DNA from: Peribacillus kribbensis DSM 17871
GTDB taxonomy: Bacteria > Bacillota > Bacilli > Bacillales > DSM-1321
Direction: 5' to 3'
Assembly (NCBI RefSeq): GCF_000430765.1
Contig: NZ_KE387240.1
Span: 162,119 to 226,118, forward strand
Length of the DNA stretch: 64,000 nt
This document shows positions 32,908-43,439 of the stretch, piece by piece; within the stretch, counting starts at the first letter, position 1, and each line of letters opens with the position of its first letter. The translations under genes and the position numbers were made by a program. Under the pieces are notes generated by a model that saw only the letters and a list, made by a program, of their open reading frames with translations, ran no database searches and had not been told where the DNA came from.

Positions 32908-34830
32908 ATGGCGCAATTGTTCCCATTTACTATTACAAAGAATGATACATTTTATGATAGATTGTCCGAATGGATCGGGGATGTGTTTTATGACATTCTC
33001 CCAGAGAAGGGATTTGAACTGCGGGATGAGCAGGTATTTATGGCCTTTCAGCTGGAAAAAGCCTTCCGGGACAAAAAAATCATGTTTGCAGAAGCAGGGG
33101 TCGGCACTGGGAAGACCATCAGTTATTTATTGTACGCAATTTTTTATGCAAGATACTTCAACAGACCCGCGATCATCTCATGTGCAGATGAAACTTTAAT
33201 TGAGCAGCTGGTAAAAAAGGAAGGAGACATTTCCAAGCTGGAACAAGCACTGGGGATTGAGGTTGATGTACGGCTCGCCAAGTCCCACGATCAATATCTT
33301 TGTCTGAATAAATTGGATTCCGCGGTCAATGGACCATCTTCAGAGGCGATCGATCAAGTGTATGATGAGCTTCCGAAGTTCGTGGCAGAAGGTTCATCCA
33401 TGTCGGCCTATACGGCCTACGGAGACCGCCGGTTATATTCTTACGTAAATGATGAAGATTGGAATAAAATCAACTGGGATCCCCTGCAAAGCTGCTTTAC
33501 CTGTGAAAAAAGGCACCGCTGCGGTTTGACTCTGTCCAGGGATTCATACCGTAAAGCAGGTGACCTGATTATCTGTTCCCATGACTTCTTCATGGAGCAT
33601 GTATGGACCAAGGAATCCAGGAAAAGAGAGGGGCAGCTGCCGCTTCTTCCAGAATACAGCTGTGTAGTCTTTGATGAAGGACATCTGCTTGAATTTGCGG
33701 CACAGAAGGCCTTGACTTATAAAATAGCAGAAAACACCTTAAGTACAGTATTAGAGCAGCTGTCTGCCAATGATGTCAGGGATGAAACTCTATACGTGAT
33801 CGACGAAATTCTTGAATTAAACGAGGCATTCTTTAGAAATCTCAATTTAAATGCTTCTGCTGTACAAGGATCAGAACGCCAAGCGATTAAGATAAATAAA
33901 AGCATCCTAAGCCTTGGGGAAAAGCTTAACAAAAAAATTCAGGAGCTTGAGGAAAACCTTGTGTTTGATGCTGAAATGTATACCATTAATGATTATCAGC
34001 TGAAAATTGCCGAAGAATATCTGGAAAGCCTGTCCTATTCTCTTTCACTCCTGCTTGGGAAAAAGCAGGCAGTGATCTGGTTTGAGACAAGCGGCATTTC
34101 TCAAACACTTGTCATCATGCCGAGACTGGTTAAGGATATTCTGCGTGAGCAGGTATTTTCCAATAAGCTTCCCTACATTTTCTCGTCAGCGACATTATCT
34201 GAGGATAAATCCTTTGATTATATCGCTGAAAGTCTTGGGATCCAAGACTATTTAAGCTTTACAGTCACGTCGCCCTTTGATTATGAGGATTCCATGAGCA
34301 TCCATACTCCGGTAATGGTGGAGAAAGAGGAAAAACTGCAGTATACATGGAATGCGATACGGAAATCGAACGGATCGGCTCTCGTTCTTTTTAATTCCCG
34401 GGAAGAGCTTCTTTGGTTTAAAGAGCAATGTACAAATCAAGCATTTCCTTTCCCGATATATTTTGAGGGAGATTCTGAAATCAGTGAGCTTGTCCGGACG
34501 TTCCAGAATGATGAAACAGCTGTACTTTGTTCGTATCATTTATGGGAAGGGCTTGACATTCCCGGGACATCCCTCAGCAATGTTGTGATTTACTCCCTTC
34601 CTTTCCCGCCAAAGGATCCTGTCTTTGAGTCGAAAAGACAGGGAGTAAAAGATGCTTATAATGAGGTAGATCTGCCTTATATGCTTCTGCGCCTTCGCCA
34701 GGGGATAGGAAGATTGATCAGGACCCATGAAGACAAAGGGACCGTTCACATCCTTCTTCCGGAAGACTTGGAGACAAGAACATACGAAAAAATCCAGGGA
34801 ATTCTGCCGATAAAGCCTGCAACAGCTTAA
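32908..34830 (+). CDS. ypvA: DinG/XPD-type helicase with predicted iron-sulfur cluster (YpvA)
   Basis: A 640-residue superfamily 2 helicase, lacking the exonuclease domain of the dinG product at 9301. Walker A is E62-AGVGTGKT70; Walker B reads D256-E-G-H259 rather than DEAH. Cysteines C132, C196, C199 and C205 have the spacing of the iron-sulfur domain in E. coli DinG and XPD, suggesting a redox-sensitive 5'-3' helicase. Motif VI is QGIGRLIRTHEDKG. GGAGAAAACC precedes the ATG. Role in DNA repair is inferred from family. Confidence 0.88.
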   Translation: MAQLFPFTITKNDTFYDRLSEWIGDVFYDILPEKGFELRDEQVFMAFQLEKAFRDKKIMFAEAGVGTGKTISYLLYAIFYARYFNRPAIISCADETLIEQLVKKEGDISKLEQALGIEVDVRLAKSHDQYLCLNKLDSAVNGPSSEAIDQVYDELPKFVAEGSSMSAYTAYGDRRLYSYVNDEDWNKINWDPLQSCFTCEKRHRCGLTLSRDSYRKAGDLIICSHDFFMEHVWTKESRKREGQLPLLPEYSCVVFDEGHLLEFAAQKALTYKIAENTLSTVLEQLSANDVRDETLYVIDEILELNEAFFRNLNLNASAVQGSERQAIKINKSILSLGEKLNKKIQELEENLVFDAEMYTINDYQLKIAEEYLESLSYSLSLLLGKKQAVIWFETSGISQTLVIMPRLVKDILREQVFSNKLPYIFSSATLSEDKSFDYIAESLGIQDYLSFTVTSPFDYEDSMSIHTPVMVEKEEKLQYTWNAIRKSNGSALVLFNSREELLWFKEQCTNQAFPFPIYFEGDSEISELVRTFQNDETAVLCSYHLWEGLDIPGTSLSNVVIYSLPFPPKDPVFESKRQGVKDAYNEVDLPYMLLRLRQGIGRLIRTHEDKGTVHILLPEDLETRTYEKIQGILPIKPATA

Positions 34831-34853
34831 GACAGGCAAGGCCTTCTTCCCTC

Positions 34854-34890
34854 AAAAGGATTCGGGATGGCTTCATTCCGGATCCTTTTC
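34854..34890. terminator. Terminator between ypvA and the minus-strand zinc peptide
   Basis: AAAAGGAT-CGG and CCG-ATCCTTTT pair; A/T flanks allow use from either strand. Confidence 0.7.
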
Positions 34891-34912
34891 CTTTACTTGA
34901 AAGTAAATGGAC

Positions 34913-35050
34913 TCAATCCTTGCTGCTCACGTTTTTCTGTTCACAGGAAAAGCATATGATTCCGCCGTCTTTATCGACATAGCCTTCCAAAAATCCATCA
35001 CGGCAGTAAATTTCCTTTAGACAATGCCGGCAGCAGCCGATCAGCTCCAT
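34913..35050 (-). CDS. Small zinc-ribbon-like protein, 45 residues
   Basis: Begins MELIGCCRHCLKEIYC and has a second CFSC pair; C-x2-C plus C-x2-C suggests a zinc ribbon or knuckle. I start at the internal methionine because AAAGGAG lies about 8 nt upstream; the longer 63-residue frame has no RBS. Unknown function. It is convergent with ypvA and divergent from the carboxypeptidase gene. Confidence 0.6.
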   Translation of the reverse strand: MELIGCCRHCLKEIYCRDGFLEGYVDKDGGIICFSCEQKNVSSKD

Positions 35051-35188
35051 TTTCCCCGCTCCTTTATTTGAAAATTCATACTTTAAAGTTAAGTATATCT
35101 GCATTATATGATAAAATACAGATGATAGAAAAGCAGGCGCTAAATCAGGAGTTCAGCTTTCCGATGTCTGCTAAAAGGGGGACATGAG

Positions 35189-36709
35189 ATGTCAGAAAAG
35201 ATTCAAACCTTAGAAAGAGAATTTTTAGATTATGTAAAAAAAATATCCGCATACAATGAAGCACTGGGTCTTATTTTTTGGGATCTCAGGACAGGTGCAC
35301 CGAAGAAAGCGGTAGAACAGCGTTCACAAGTAATTGGCGTTCTTTCTTCCGAAGTCTTTACACTTTCTACCAGTGAACAGATGGCTGCCTTTATTGCAAG
35401 GCTTTCGGATGAGGAGATATACACTCATCTCAGTCCTATTACAAAAAAAGTACTTTTAGAATGCAAGAAGGATTATGAGCGGAATAAAAAAATTCCGGCA
35501 GATGAATATAAAGAATATGTAGTCCTGCAATCAAAGGCTGAATCTGTCTGGGAGGAAGCTAAGAAAGAGTCCAATTGGGATACGTTCAAACCTTACTTAG
35601 AAAAAATAGTGGATTTCAACAGAAGATTTATTACATATTGGGGATATGAAGGCAATCCATACAATACGCTTCTGGATATGTACGAACCGGGAGTGACCGT
35701 GGAAGTTCTGGATGAGGTATTTGGGAAGCTGAGGGAGTCGATTGTTCCTCTTGTGAAACAAATCGCTGAATCAGAAAACAAGCCTGAGACCGATTTTTTA
35801 TATCATAGATTTTCGAAAGAAGACCAGAAATCCTTCAGCCTCGAAATACTAAAGGAGCTGGGATATGATTTTGAAGCAGGAAGGCTGGATGAAACTGTCC
35901 ATCCGTTTGCCATCGGCTTAAATACAGGTGATGTCCGAGTCACAACGCGATATGACGAAAATGACTTTCGCACTGCCGTATTTGGCACCATTCATGAGTG
36001 CGGCCACGCCATCTATGAGCAGAATATCTCCACTGAATTAACAGGAACTCCCTTAAGTTCAGGCACTTCCATGGGGATTCACGAATCTCAGTCCTTATTC
36101 TTTGAGAGCTTTATCGGAAGGAATAAATCGTTTTGGAAAAAGCAATACCCGCTCATCCAAACTTATGCGGAAACACAGTTCAAAAATATAGAGTTGGATG
36201 ATTTTTACCGCGCCATCAATGAATCACGGCCATCCTTGATCCGTATCGAGGCTGATGAATTGACGTATCCGCTTCACATCATGATCCGTTATGAAATTGA
36301 AAAGGCATTGTTCAATAATGAATTGGAAGTGGCTCAGCTGCCGCAGGTGTGGAACGACAAATATGAGGAATACCTTGGAATCCGCCCTGATCAAGATGCT
36401 CATGGAGTCCTCCAGGATGTTCACTGGGCTGGCGGAAGCTTCGGGTATTTCCCATCCTATGCTCTTGGCTATATATATGCAGCCCAGATTAAAGAGGCTA
36501 TGCTGAAGGACCTTCCAAACTATGATGCATTGCTTGAATCCGGTGATATCCAGCCAATCAAAAACTGGCTGATCGAAAAAATCCATATGTTCGGAAAGAC
36601 AAAGAAACCGCTGGAAATCCTTCAAGAGACGACTGGTGAAGGGCTGAATGCCGATCACCTGATCAAATATCTTACAGACAAATACGGCAGTGTATATCAG
36701 CTGGTATAA
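35189..36709 (+). CDS. ypwA: Metallocarboxypeptidase, M32 family (YpwA)
   Basis: A 506-residue zinc carboxypeptidase of the Taq type, removing C-terminal residues from peptides in the cytoplasm. The zinc motif is H269-E-C-G-H273, followed by the HESQS motif typical of M32 and a glutamate ligand there. Mostly alpha-helical, normal length. AAGGGGG precedes the ATG. In B. subtilis ypwA has the same neighbourhood. Confidence 0.94.
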   Translation: MSEKIQTLEREFLDYVKKISAYNEALGLIFWDLRTGAPKKAVEQRSQVIGVLSSEVFTLSTSEQMAAFIARLSDEEIYTHLSPITKKVLLECKKDYERNKKIPADEYKEYVVLQSKAESVWEEAKKESNWDTFKPYLEKIVDFNRRFITYWGYEGNPYNTLLDMYEPGVTVEVLDEVFGKLRESIVPLVKQIAESENKPETDFLYHRFSKEDQKSFSLEILKELGYDFEAGRLDETVHPFAIGLNTGDVRVTTRYDENDFRTAVFGTIHECGHAIYEQNISTELTGTPLSSGTSMGIHESQSLFFESFIGRNKSFWKKQYPLIQTYAETQFKNIELDDFYRAINESRPSLIRIEADELTYPLHIMIRYEIEKALFNNELEVAQLPQVWNDKYEEYLGIRPDQDAHGVLQDVHWAGGSFGYFPSYALGYIYAAQIKEAMLKDLPNYDALLESGDIQPIKNWLIEKIHMFGKTKKPLEILQETTGEGLNADHLIKYLTDKYGSVYQLV

Positions 36710-36721
36710 GGAATTCTGAAG

Positions 36722-36752
36722 AAAAGGAGAGCAGAAGCTACTCTCCTTTTTC
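36722..36752 (+). terminator. Intrinsic terminator of ypwA
   Basis: AAAAGGAGAG and CTCTCCTTTT pair around CAGAAGCTA. Confidence 0.85.
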
Positions 36753-36925
36753 AACTGTCCTTTTACAAATAGGGCATCCTCCATTATACTAGGGAAATAC
36801 AAGTTTTGATGATTAGCAAGCCATTTGTCAAAGGGCTGTGCCCATATGATCCTTATGAAAATGGCGCTATATACGAATGATGAGATAGTCTATTAAAAAA
36901 TCATTCGGATTTAAAGAAAAAACTA

Positions 36926-36953
36926 TTGAGTTAATCATGGTAAATGGTATAAT
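36926..36953 (+). promoter_or_regulatory. Promoter of the xpt-pbuX operon
   Basis: TTGAGT at 36926-36931, 16-nt spacer, TATAAT at 36948-36953, about 25 nt before the riboswitch aptamer. Confidence 0.7.
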
Positions 36954-36976
36954 TCAAGTTAATCAAATACAAGAAA

Positions 36977-37052
36977 CACCCTCATATAATAGCGGGGATA
37001 TGGCCCGCGAGTTTCTACCAGGCTGCCGTAAATGGCCTGACTATGAGTGGGC
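36977..37052 (+). promoter_or_regulatory. Guanine riboswitch (purine class aptamer)
   Basis: The aptamer has the three-helix junction with CATATAAT, GGATATGG and GTTTCTACC, then CCGTAAATGG and CTGACTATGAG. The base that pairs with the ligand is C in GACTATG, as in B. subtilis xpt, so it should bind guanine or hypoxanthine rather than adenine. With the terminator at 37085 it shuts off xpt-pbuX when guanine is plentiful. Confidence 0.95.
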
Positions 37053-37084
37053 AATGAACGTACTTATTTTTGCTTTGTTAATTT

Positions 37085-37140
37085 AAAGGCTTAAGTGCAT
37101 TGCTTCACTCTATGAAGCAGTCACTTGAGCCTTTTTGTTT
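37085..37140 (+). terminator. Riboswitch expression-platform terminator
   Basis: AAAGGCTTAAGTG and CACTTGAGCCTTT form the stem, with an inner GCTTCA/TGAAGC, then a T run, about 40 nt before xpt. Confidence 0.88.
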
Positions 37141-37161
37141 TTTAAAAAAATCGAGTTTTAA

Positions 37162-39079
<1,918 letters not shown>

Positions 39080-39092
39080 AGAAAAAGAAAAT

Positions 39093-39155
39093 GGCTGGCT
39101 TATATAGGAAGGCTCCCGCACATTCGGGACACCGCCTTTATAAGCCAGCCTTTTA
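39093..39155. terminator. Terminator of pbuX, shared with the convergent GIY-YIG gene
   Basis: GGCTGGCTTATA and TATAAGCCAGCC, 12 bp perfect, with a long inner stem and TTTT after it. Confidence 0.8.
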
Positions 39156-39170
39156 AAAATCATTACCTGA

Positions 39171-39542
39171 TTATTTATAGAAAACTTTATCAATATTATA
39201 TTTTGCTTGCAGTGTGTTAATGATATATGTTTCGTATATTTCCCTATCCATCGGTTCTTCTACAATGCATACCTCAATGGAATAAACCTCATCGCGATGA
39301 TTTTTTAGAGGTGAAACATTATCTTCAAAATGCTTTTTTATTCGCTGGCGAAGCTTTCTGGCTTTGCCGACAAAAAGCAATTCATCATTTATGTTATAAA
39401 ACATAAAAATACCGCCTTTGTCGCGGGGAATGCGGTGGAAGTCCTCAAATCCGTAGATATTGCTTAATTCCGGGTTCGGCCGATTCGGCTTTGTCAAAGT
39501 TAGACTGGGTTCTGGTATTTGAATCTGTATCAAGTCTTTCAC
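39171..39542 (-). CDS. GIY-YIG domain protein
   Basis: A 123-residue protein with a degenerate GIY-YIG nuclease domain: GGIFMFY replaces GIY and LLFVGKARKLRQRI replaces YIG, then the conserved arginines in LRQRIKKHF. UvrC and Slx-type proteins share this fold, but this is a stand-alone domain. Catalytic glutamate could be in MDREIYETYIIN near residue 104. Function unknown; nuclease activity is plausible, not certain. Convergent with pbuX. Confidence 0.8.
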   Translation of the reverse strand: MKDLIQIQIPEPSLTLTKPNRPNPELSNIYGFEDFHRIPRDKGGIFMFYNINDELLFVGKARKLRQRIKKHFEDNVSPLKNHRDEVYSIEVCIVEEPMDREIYETYIINTLQAKYNIDKVFYK

Positions 39543-39743
39543 GTCCTCTGATTTTGTAAGGGTCCATACTGGAGCATTCAGCCCGTATAGTATGCATGCT
39601 TATGTAAAATTAAATGGTAACACAAGCCTGTGGAAATATCTATTACTATTTAGTCTGCACCATTTGAAAAAGTCCATTCTTTCAGGAATGTACCCCAATT
39701 TTTCCGTTTCTATGCAACTTTCTGAAATGACTGAATAGAATAG

Positions 39744-39749
39744 TATAAT
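39744..39749 (+). promoter_or_regulatory. Possible -10 element of the zinc-ribbon miniprotein
   Basis: TATAAT about 14 nt before the ATG at 39763. With this -10 the leader would be very short, which may favour the TTG start at 39775. Confidence 0.45.
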
Positions 39750-39762
39750 TATACTTGGAAAG

Positions 39763-39906
39763 ATGGGAAGCAATTTGAAAAAGAAATATTGCGTTCATTG
39801 CAGGACGATCGTGGAGGAAGGCAGTGTTTGTGTGAATTGTGGAAAATCCGAGCTGAAAGAAATTATCTTTGAAGTGCAATATCAAAAAAATGAAAAAAGC
39901 GAATAA
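39763..39906 (+). CDS. Zinc-ribbon miniprotein, 47 residues
   Basis: Begins MGSNLKKKYCVHC and has a second CVNC, giving two CxxC knuckles 11 residues apart, then a basic/acidic tail. This is a rubredoxin-like zinc ribbon. The start may be ATG 39763, or TTG 39775, which has GGGAAG 4 nt upstream. A terminator directly follows, so it seems to be an independent gene. Unknown function. Confidence 0.6.
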   Translation: MGSNLKKKYCVHCRTIVEEGSVCVNCGKSELKEIIFEVQYQKNEKSE

Positions 39907-39909
39907 TTG

Positions 39910-39951
39910 AAGGATGACTCAGCAACCCCCCTGACTCATCCTTATTTTTTT
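39910..39951 (+). terminator. Terminator of the zinc-ribbon miniprotein gene
   Basis: GGATGACTCAG and CTGACTCATCC pair with one mismatch, followed by a T run. Confidence 0.8.
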
Positions 39952-40053
39952 GCCAAAATGGCCGTTTCTATCGTATGGTAATGATAAGCTTTGCCACTTG
40001 GGAGCTTGGTAATAGACATAATTAACGAAACAGATGATGGGGGGATTTATCGT

Positions 40054-40827
40054 ATGTATTTACCATCGTTCAGGCTGGAAGGGAAAACGGCTATTGTAAC
40101 AGGGGCGGGGAGAGGAATCGGAAGAGCTATTGCAATTGGGTTTGCTGAAGCAGGGGCAGATGTAGCACTTCTGGCCAGAACTAAAACGGATTTAGAGGAA
40201 ACAGCCCATATCGTCGAACAGACTGGCCAGAAAGCCTTTCCGATTGCTGCCGATCTCACCCAGGGCGATCAAATACAGTCAGCGGTTCAAAAAGTAATCA
40301 AAGAGGCGGGGGAACTGGATATCCTTGTAAATAATGCCGGGATGAATATCCGCTCTCAAGCTCTCGAGGTAACGGAGGAAGAATGGCAGAAAATCATGGA
40401 TACCAATTTGAAATCCGCCTTCCTTATGTCAAAGGAAGCAGGTACATATTTTGCGGGTGCAAATAAAGGGGGCTCCATCTTATCCATTGCTTCCGTCGCA
40501 GGACAGGTAGCCCTGCGCACAGGAGTCGTGTACGCTTCCACAAAGGCCGCGATGATCCAAATGACGAAGGTGCTCGCCTTTGAATGGGGCAAGTATAATG
40601 TGAGAGTGAACAGTCTGGGGCCATGGTATTTTAAAACTCCGCTTACGGAAAAACTCCTGCAAGATCAAGAGTATGTAAATGACATCCTGAGCGTTACTCC
40701 GTTAAAGAGAATAGGGGAATTGGAAGAGCTGGTCGGACCTGCTGTTTTTCTTTCATCCGATGCTGCCAACTATGTAACAGGACAAACATTATTCGTCGAT
40801 GGCGGAATGACCATCCAAGGGTTTTAA
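40054..40827 (+). CDS. Short-chain dehydrogenase/reductase
   Basis: A 257-residue classical SDR that uses NAD(P). TGAGRGIG near residue 16 binds the cofactor, NNAG near residue 94 supports it, and the catalytic triad is Ser in SIASVA, Tyr and Lys in YASTK. Substrate unknown; family members reduce sugars, steroids or 3-oxoacyl chains. I chose ATG 40054, which has GGGGGGA 8 nt upstream, over the 21-residue longer frame from 39991. Confidence 0.88.
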   Translation: MYLPSFRLEGKTAIVTGAGRGIGRAIAIGFAEAGADVALLARTKTDLEETAHIVEQTGQKAFPIAADLTQGDQIQSAVQKVIKEAGELDILVNNAGMNIRSQALEVTEEEWQKIMDTNLKSAFLMSKEAGTYFAGANKGGSILSIASVAGQVALRTGVVYASTKAAMIQMTKVLAFEWGKYNVRVNSLGPWYFKTPLTEKLLQDQEYVNDILSVTPLKRIGELEELVGPAVFLSSDAANYVTGQTLFVDGGMTIQGF

Positions 40828-40839
40828 TAAAAGGATATA

Positions 40840-40881
40840 GGGTAAACCAAAGGGCAGCAGCCTTCGGTTTACCTTTTTTTG
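40840..40881 (+). terminator. Intrinsic terminator of the SDR gene
   Basis: GGTAAACC-AAGG and CCTT-GGTTTACC pair, then seven T residues. Confidence 0.88.
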
Positions 40882-40942
40882 TTCAGTATATGACATAAAA
40901 CCAGGCTCTAAGGAGAAATTACTTTTAATGGATGGTGATTAA

Positions 40943-42031
40943 ATGGCACATATTTTATCAATTTCTGAGGTTCCTCTACCCTATAGGCTCAACCAGAAGG
41001 ATACCATGGAATTCGCAAGGGAAATGTTTGGATCTTCATTCCGTGATATTGACAGACTGTTAAAAGTTTTTATTAATGGAGAAATAGAAACAAGAAGTTT
41101 CGCCAGTGACCTGGAATGGTTTAAAGAAACCCATACCTTTGAAGAAAAGAATACGAAATATATAGAGACGGCCGTTGAATTTGGTGCGGAAGCCATTAAA
41201 ACGTGTCTGAACGACGCGTCATTTCTAAAAAACAAGGTCCATGAAGAAGAGATCGATGCGATCTTTTTTATATCAAGCACGGGAATTTCTACTCCTTCTA
41301 TTGAAGCAAGAATCATGAACCTCCTTCCATTTTCTCCCCATACAAAAAGAATTCCCATCTGGGGCCTTGGCTGTGCAGGAGGTGCTGCCGGCCTATCGCG
41401 TGCATTTGATTATTGCAAGGCTTATCCGGAAGCCAATGTGCTGGTATTGTCTGTTGAACTGTGCAGCCTGACTTTTCAGAAGGATGACCGTTCGAAAAGC
41501 AATCTAATCGGCACTTCCATATTTGCAGACGGAATTTCCTGTGCCCTCCTCTGCGGGGAAAAGTCCTCCATGCGTAACAGAAGTGCATTGGACCTGGTTC
41601 CTTTGATAGAAGCTGCACAATCCACTCTTTTACACGATTCACAGGATGTCATGGGCTGGGATATTAAAAATGAAGGACTTTATGTGATATTCTCCAAGGA
41701 TATTCCAACATTGATTAGCAATTGGCTGAAGCCGAATGTAGAAGAATTTTTAACAGACAGAGGAACCTCATTGAACGAAATCAATCACTTCATCGCGCAC
41801 CCAGGCGGAAAAAAAGTGATCCAGGCATACGAAGAATCGCTGGGCTTCACAGAACAGAAAACGAAAATATCGCTTGATGTATTAAAGGAGCATGGGAATA
41901 TGTCCTCTGCCACCATTCTCTATGTATTAAGAAGGTTTATGGAAGGAGATATGGAAAAAGGCGATTTAGGACTTGCAGCCGCATTAGGACCTGGTTTTTC
42001 TTCTGAACTTCTCTTGATGAGGTGGACATGA
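40943..42031 (+). CDS. bpsA: Type III polyketide synthase (alkylpyrone synthase BpsA)
   Basis: A 362-residue chalcone-synthase-like thiolase-fold enzyme. The triad is C144 in GLGCAGG, H286 in AHPGG and N319 in HGNMSSA. In B. subtilis BpsA (BcsA) condenses long-chain acyl-CoA with malonyl-CoA to alkylpyrones. The next gene, bpsB, overlaps it by 4 nt and would O-methylate the product, so the pair makes a lipid-like metabolite in the membrane. Confidence 0.93.
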   Translation: MAHILSISEVPLPYRLNQKDTMEFAREMFGSSFRDIDRLLKVFINGEIETRSFASDLEWFKETHTFEEKNTKYIETAVEFGAEAIKTCLNDASFLKNKVHEEEIDAIFFISSTGISTPSIEARIMNLLPFSPHTKRIPIWGLGCAGGAAGLSRAFDYCKAYPEANVLVLSVELCSLTFQKDDRSKSNLIGTSIFADGISCALLCGEKSSMRNRSALDLVPLIEAAQSTLLHDSQDVMGWDIKNEGLYVIFSKDIPTLISNWLKPNVEEFLTDRGTSLNEINHFIAHPGGKKVIQAYEESLGFTEQKTKISLDVLKEHGNMSSATILYVLRRFMEGDMEKGDLGLAAALGPGFSSELLLMRWT

Positions 42032-42546
42032 TGATGATGTTTATCTTGTTCCTTCTGATTGTCATTGCTCAGAGGCTGGGAGAACTGGCTGTTGCAAAGA
42101 GGAATGAAGCTTGGATGAAACAGCAGGGCGGAATCGAGTTTGGCTCCTCCCATTATCCATGGATGGTGGCCATGCATGCTGCCTTCTTTGTTGTGTTTAT
42201 CATAGAAGTATACAAAAGGGGTGGTCATCCTTCGGCATATTGGCCGGTTTTCCTTGTACTTTTCCTTATTCTTCAGGCATCAAGAATTTGGGCACTGACC
42301 TCGCTCGGCCGGTTTTGGAATACCAAAATCATCGTCCTGCCAGATGCCAAAGCAGTAAAAAAAGGACCCTATAAATTCATCAAACATCCAAATTACATCA
42401 TAGTCGCATTGGAACTGATCGTCATCCCGCTCCTTTTCAATGCCTGCATAACAGCGTGCCTGTTTACACTGCTAAACATCTTCATGATGCTCACAAGAAT
42501 ACCTGAAGAAGAAAAAGCACTGAAAAAATTAACAAATTATCAGTAA
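42028..42546 (+). CDS. bpsB: Isoprenylcysteine-methyltransferase-like BpsB (YpbQ)
   Basis: A 172-residue membrane enzyme of the ICMT family with about four hydrophobic segments. The motif GPYKFIKHPNYI near residue 112 and the C-terminal RIPEEEKAL are the SAM-binding signs of the family. It methylates alkylpyrones made by BpsA in B. subtilis. Four ATG codons in a row (42028-42039) make the exact start uncertain; GAGGTGG is at 42019-42025, so one of the later ATGs may be used. Confidence 0.9.
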   Translation: MMMMFILFLLIVIAQRLGELAVAKRNEAWMKQQGGIEFGSSHYPWMVAMHAAFFVVFIIEVYKRGGHPSAYWPVFLVLFLILQASRIWALTSLGRFWNTKIIVLPDAKAVKKGPYKFIKHPNYIIVALELIVIPLLFNACITACLFTLLNIFMMLTRIPEEEKALKKLTNYQ

Positions 42547-42750
42547 AGCGCAGAACGGTGCTTTTCAAGCAAGAATCATCCTCAAGCAGAATGATGCACG
42601 TATAATTATAGAAAAAATACTTATTGAAAAGCAGACACCTGAAAGGCATAAGAAAGACGGCAGCGAAAGGCCCGTTTTTGGCCTTTTGATGGCGGCTGGC
42701 TTATGACCGAAGGTGTCAGTTCGGAGCTGGAACCAATAAAGCGGAAAGCG
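42547..42750. repeat. Dispersed structured repeat, inverted copy
   Basis: In reverse orientation to the 22.3-22.9 kb array. It holds AAAGCGCAGAACGGTGCTTTTCA, the spacer with AAGCAGAATGATGC, TTGAAAAGCAG, GGCATAAGA, the GAAAGGCCC hairpin, GGCTTATGACCGAAGG and a TTCGGAGCTGG end. It begins right after the bpsB stop and ends with a decayed second AAGCGG..AGCGGTGC boundary. Confidence 0.88.
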
Positions 42751-42833
42751 GTGCCTGCCCAATCTACCTATGTTGTTACCCAATGTATAATTTACTCAAT
42801 TAAAGTCATTTACTAATTGGCAGGTAGAGACCC

Positions 42834-43026
42834 GATAAAGAAGCTTAGTCGCACTTATGCTTTAGTGCAAGCATAAGACGAGCCGGCTGTGGGGAGCGGT
42901 CTTCTCCCCATAGACGGATTGGCTTATGACTCGAGGGTCTCAGCTTGGAGCTGGCATACAGTAAAGCGCAGAACGGTGCTTTTCAAGCAAGAATCATCCT
43001 TAAGCAGAATGATGCGCTATAATTTT
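42834..43026. repeat. Dispersed structured repeat, second inverted copy
   Basis: Also inverted. It contains GCATAAGACGAGCCGGCTGTG, an inner hairpin GGGGAG/CTCCCC, CATAGACGGAT, GGCTTATGACTCGAGGG, GGAGCTGG and then AAAGCGCAGAACGGTGCTTTTCAAGCAAG with AAGCAGAATGATGC. The CTCGAG and CATAGACGGAT blocks match unit 1 of the array at 22.3 kb, so there are at least two subtypes. The DNA between the two copies at 42.75-42.83 kb holds nothing I can name. Confidence 0.85.
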
Positions 43027-43120
43027 TTATAATTCATTGAAAACGCTTCTCAATTCTGTTAAGCTTCTATTGAGGATGAATATTATTCTCAATAAAAAAA
43101 CCAAGTGGGGAGCTGCATTT

Positions 43121-43288
43121 ATGATTTGGCTGTTTATACTTGCGACTGCTGCTACATATTTTGGGATCATGAAGCATGTTCTAAATCATACCGTAACCAA
43201 ATCCCAGCCTGTGACTTCAATTATCATCAAAGATGAAATAATAACCGATAATAACGGAAGACTTGTCGCTTCCCATCCCGCCAGGTGA
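43121..43288 (+). CDS. Possible small single-pass membrane protein, 55 residues
   Basis: Begins MIWLFILATAATYFGIMKHV, one transmembrane helix, followed by a short polar tail ending RLVASHPAR. GTGGGGAG ends about 9 nt before this ATG; the frame stays open upstream to 43037 without a better RBS. A terminator overlaps its 3' end, which supports expression. No family recognised. Confidence 0.45.
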   Translation: MIWLFILATAATYFGIMKHVLNHTVTKSQPVTSIIIKDEIITDNNGRLVASHPAR

Positions 43289-43306
43289 TCATACCTGGTT
43301 TTTTTA
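43281..43306 (+). terminator. Intrinsic terminator before dynA
   Basis: CCAGGT pairs with ACCTGG around GATCAT, then seven T residues. Confidence 0.8.
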
Positions 43307-43439
43307 TGTTCTTTTCTAAAGATGCAAGGAAATGGAAACTCTATTTTGTTTAAAATTAATCTTATTATTCTCCCTTTTTCAAAAATATCGATTAAAATAG
43401 AAGTAAATGCTTTAAAGATATCAACAAGGGGACATTCAG

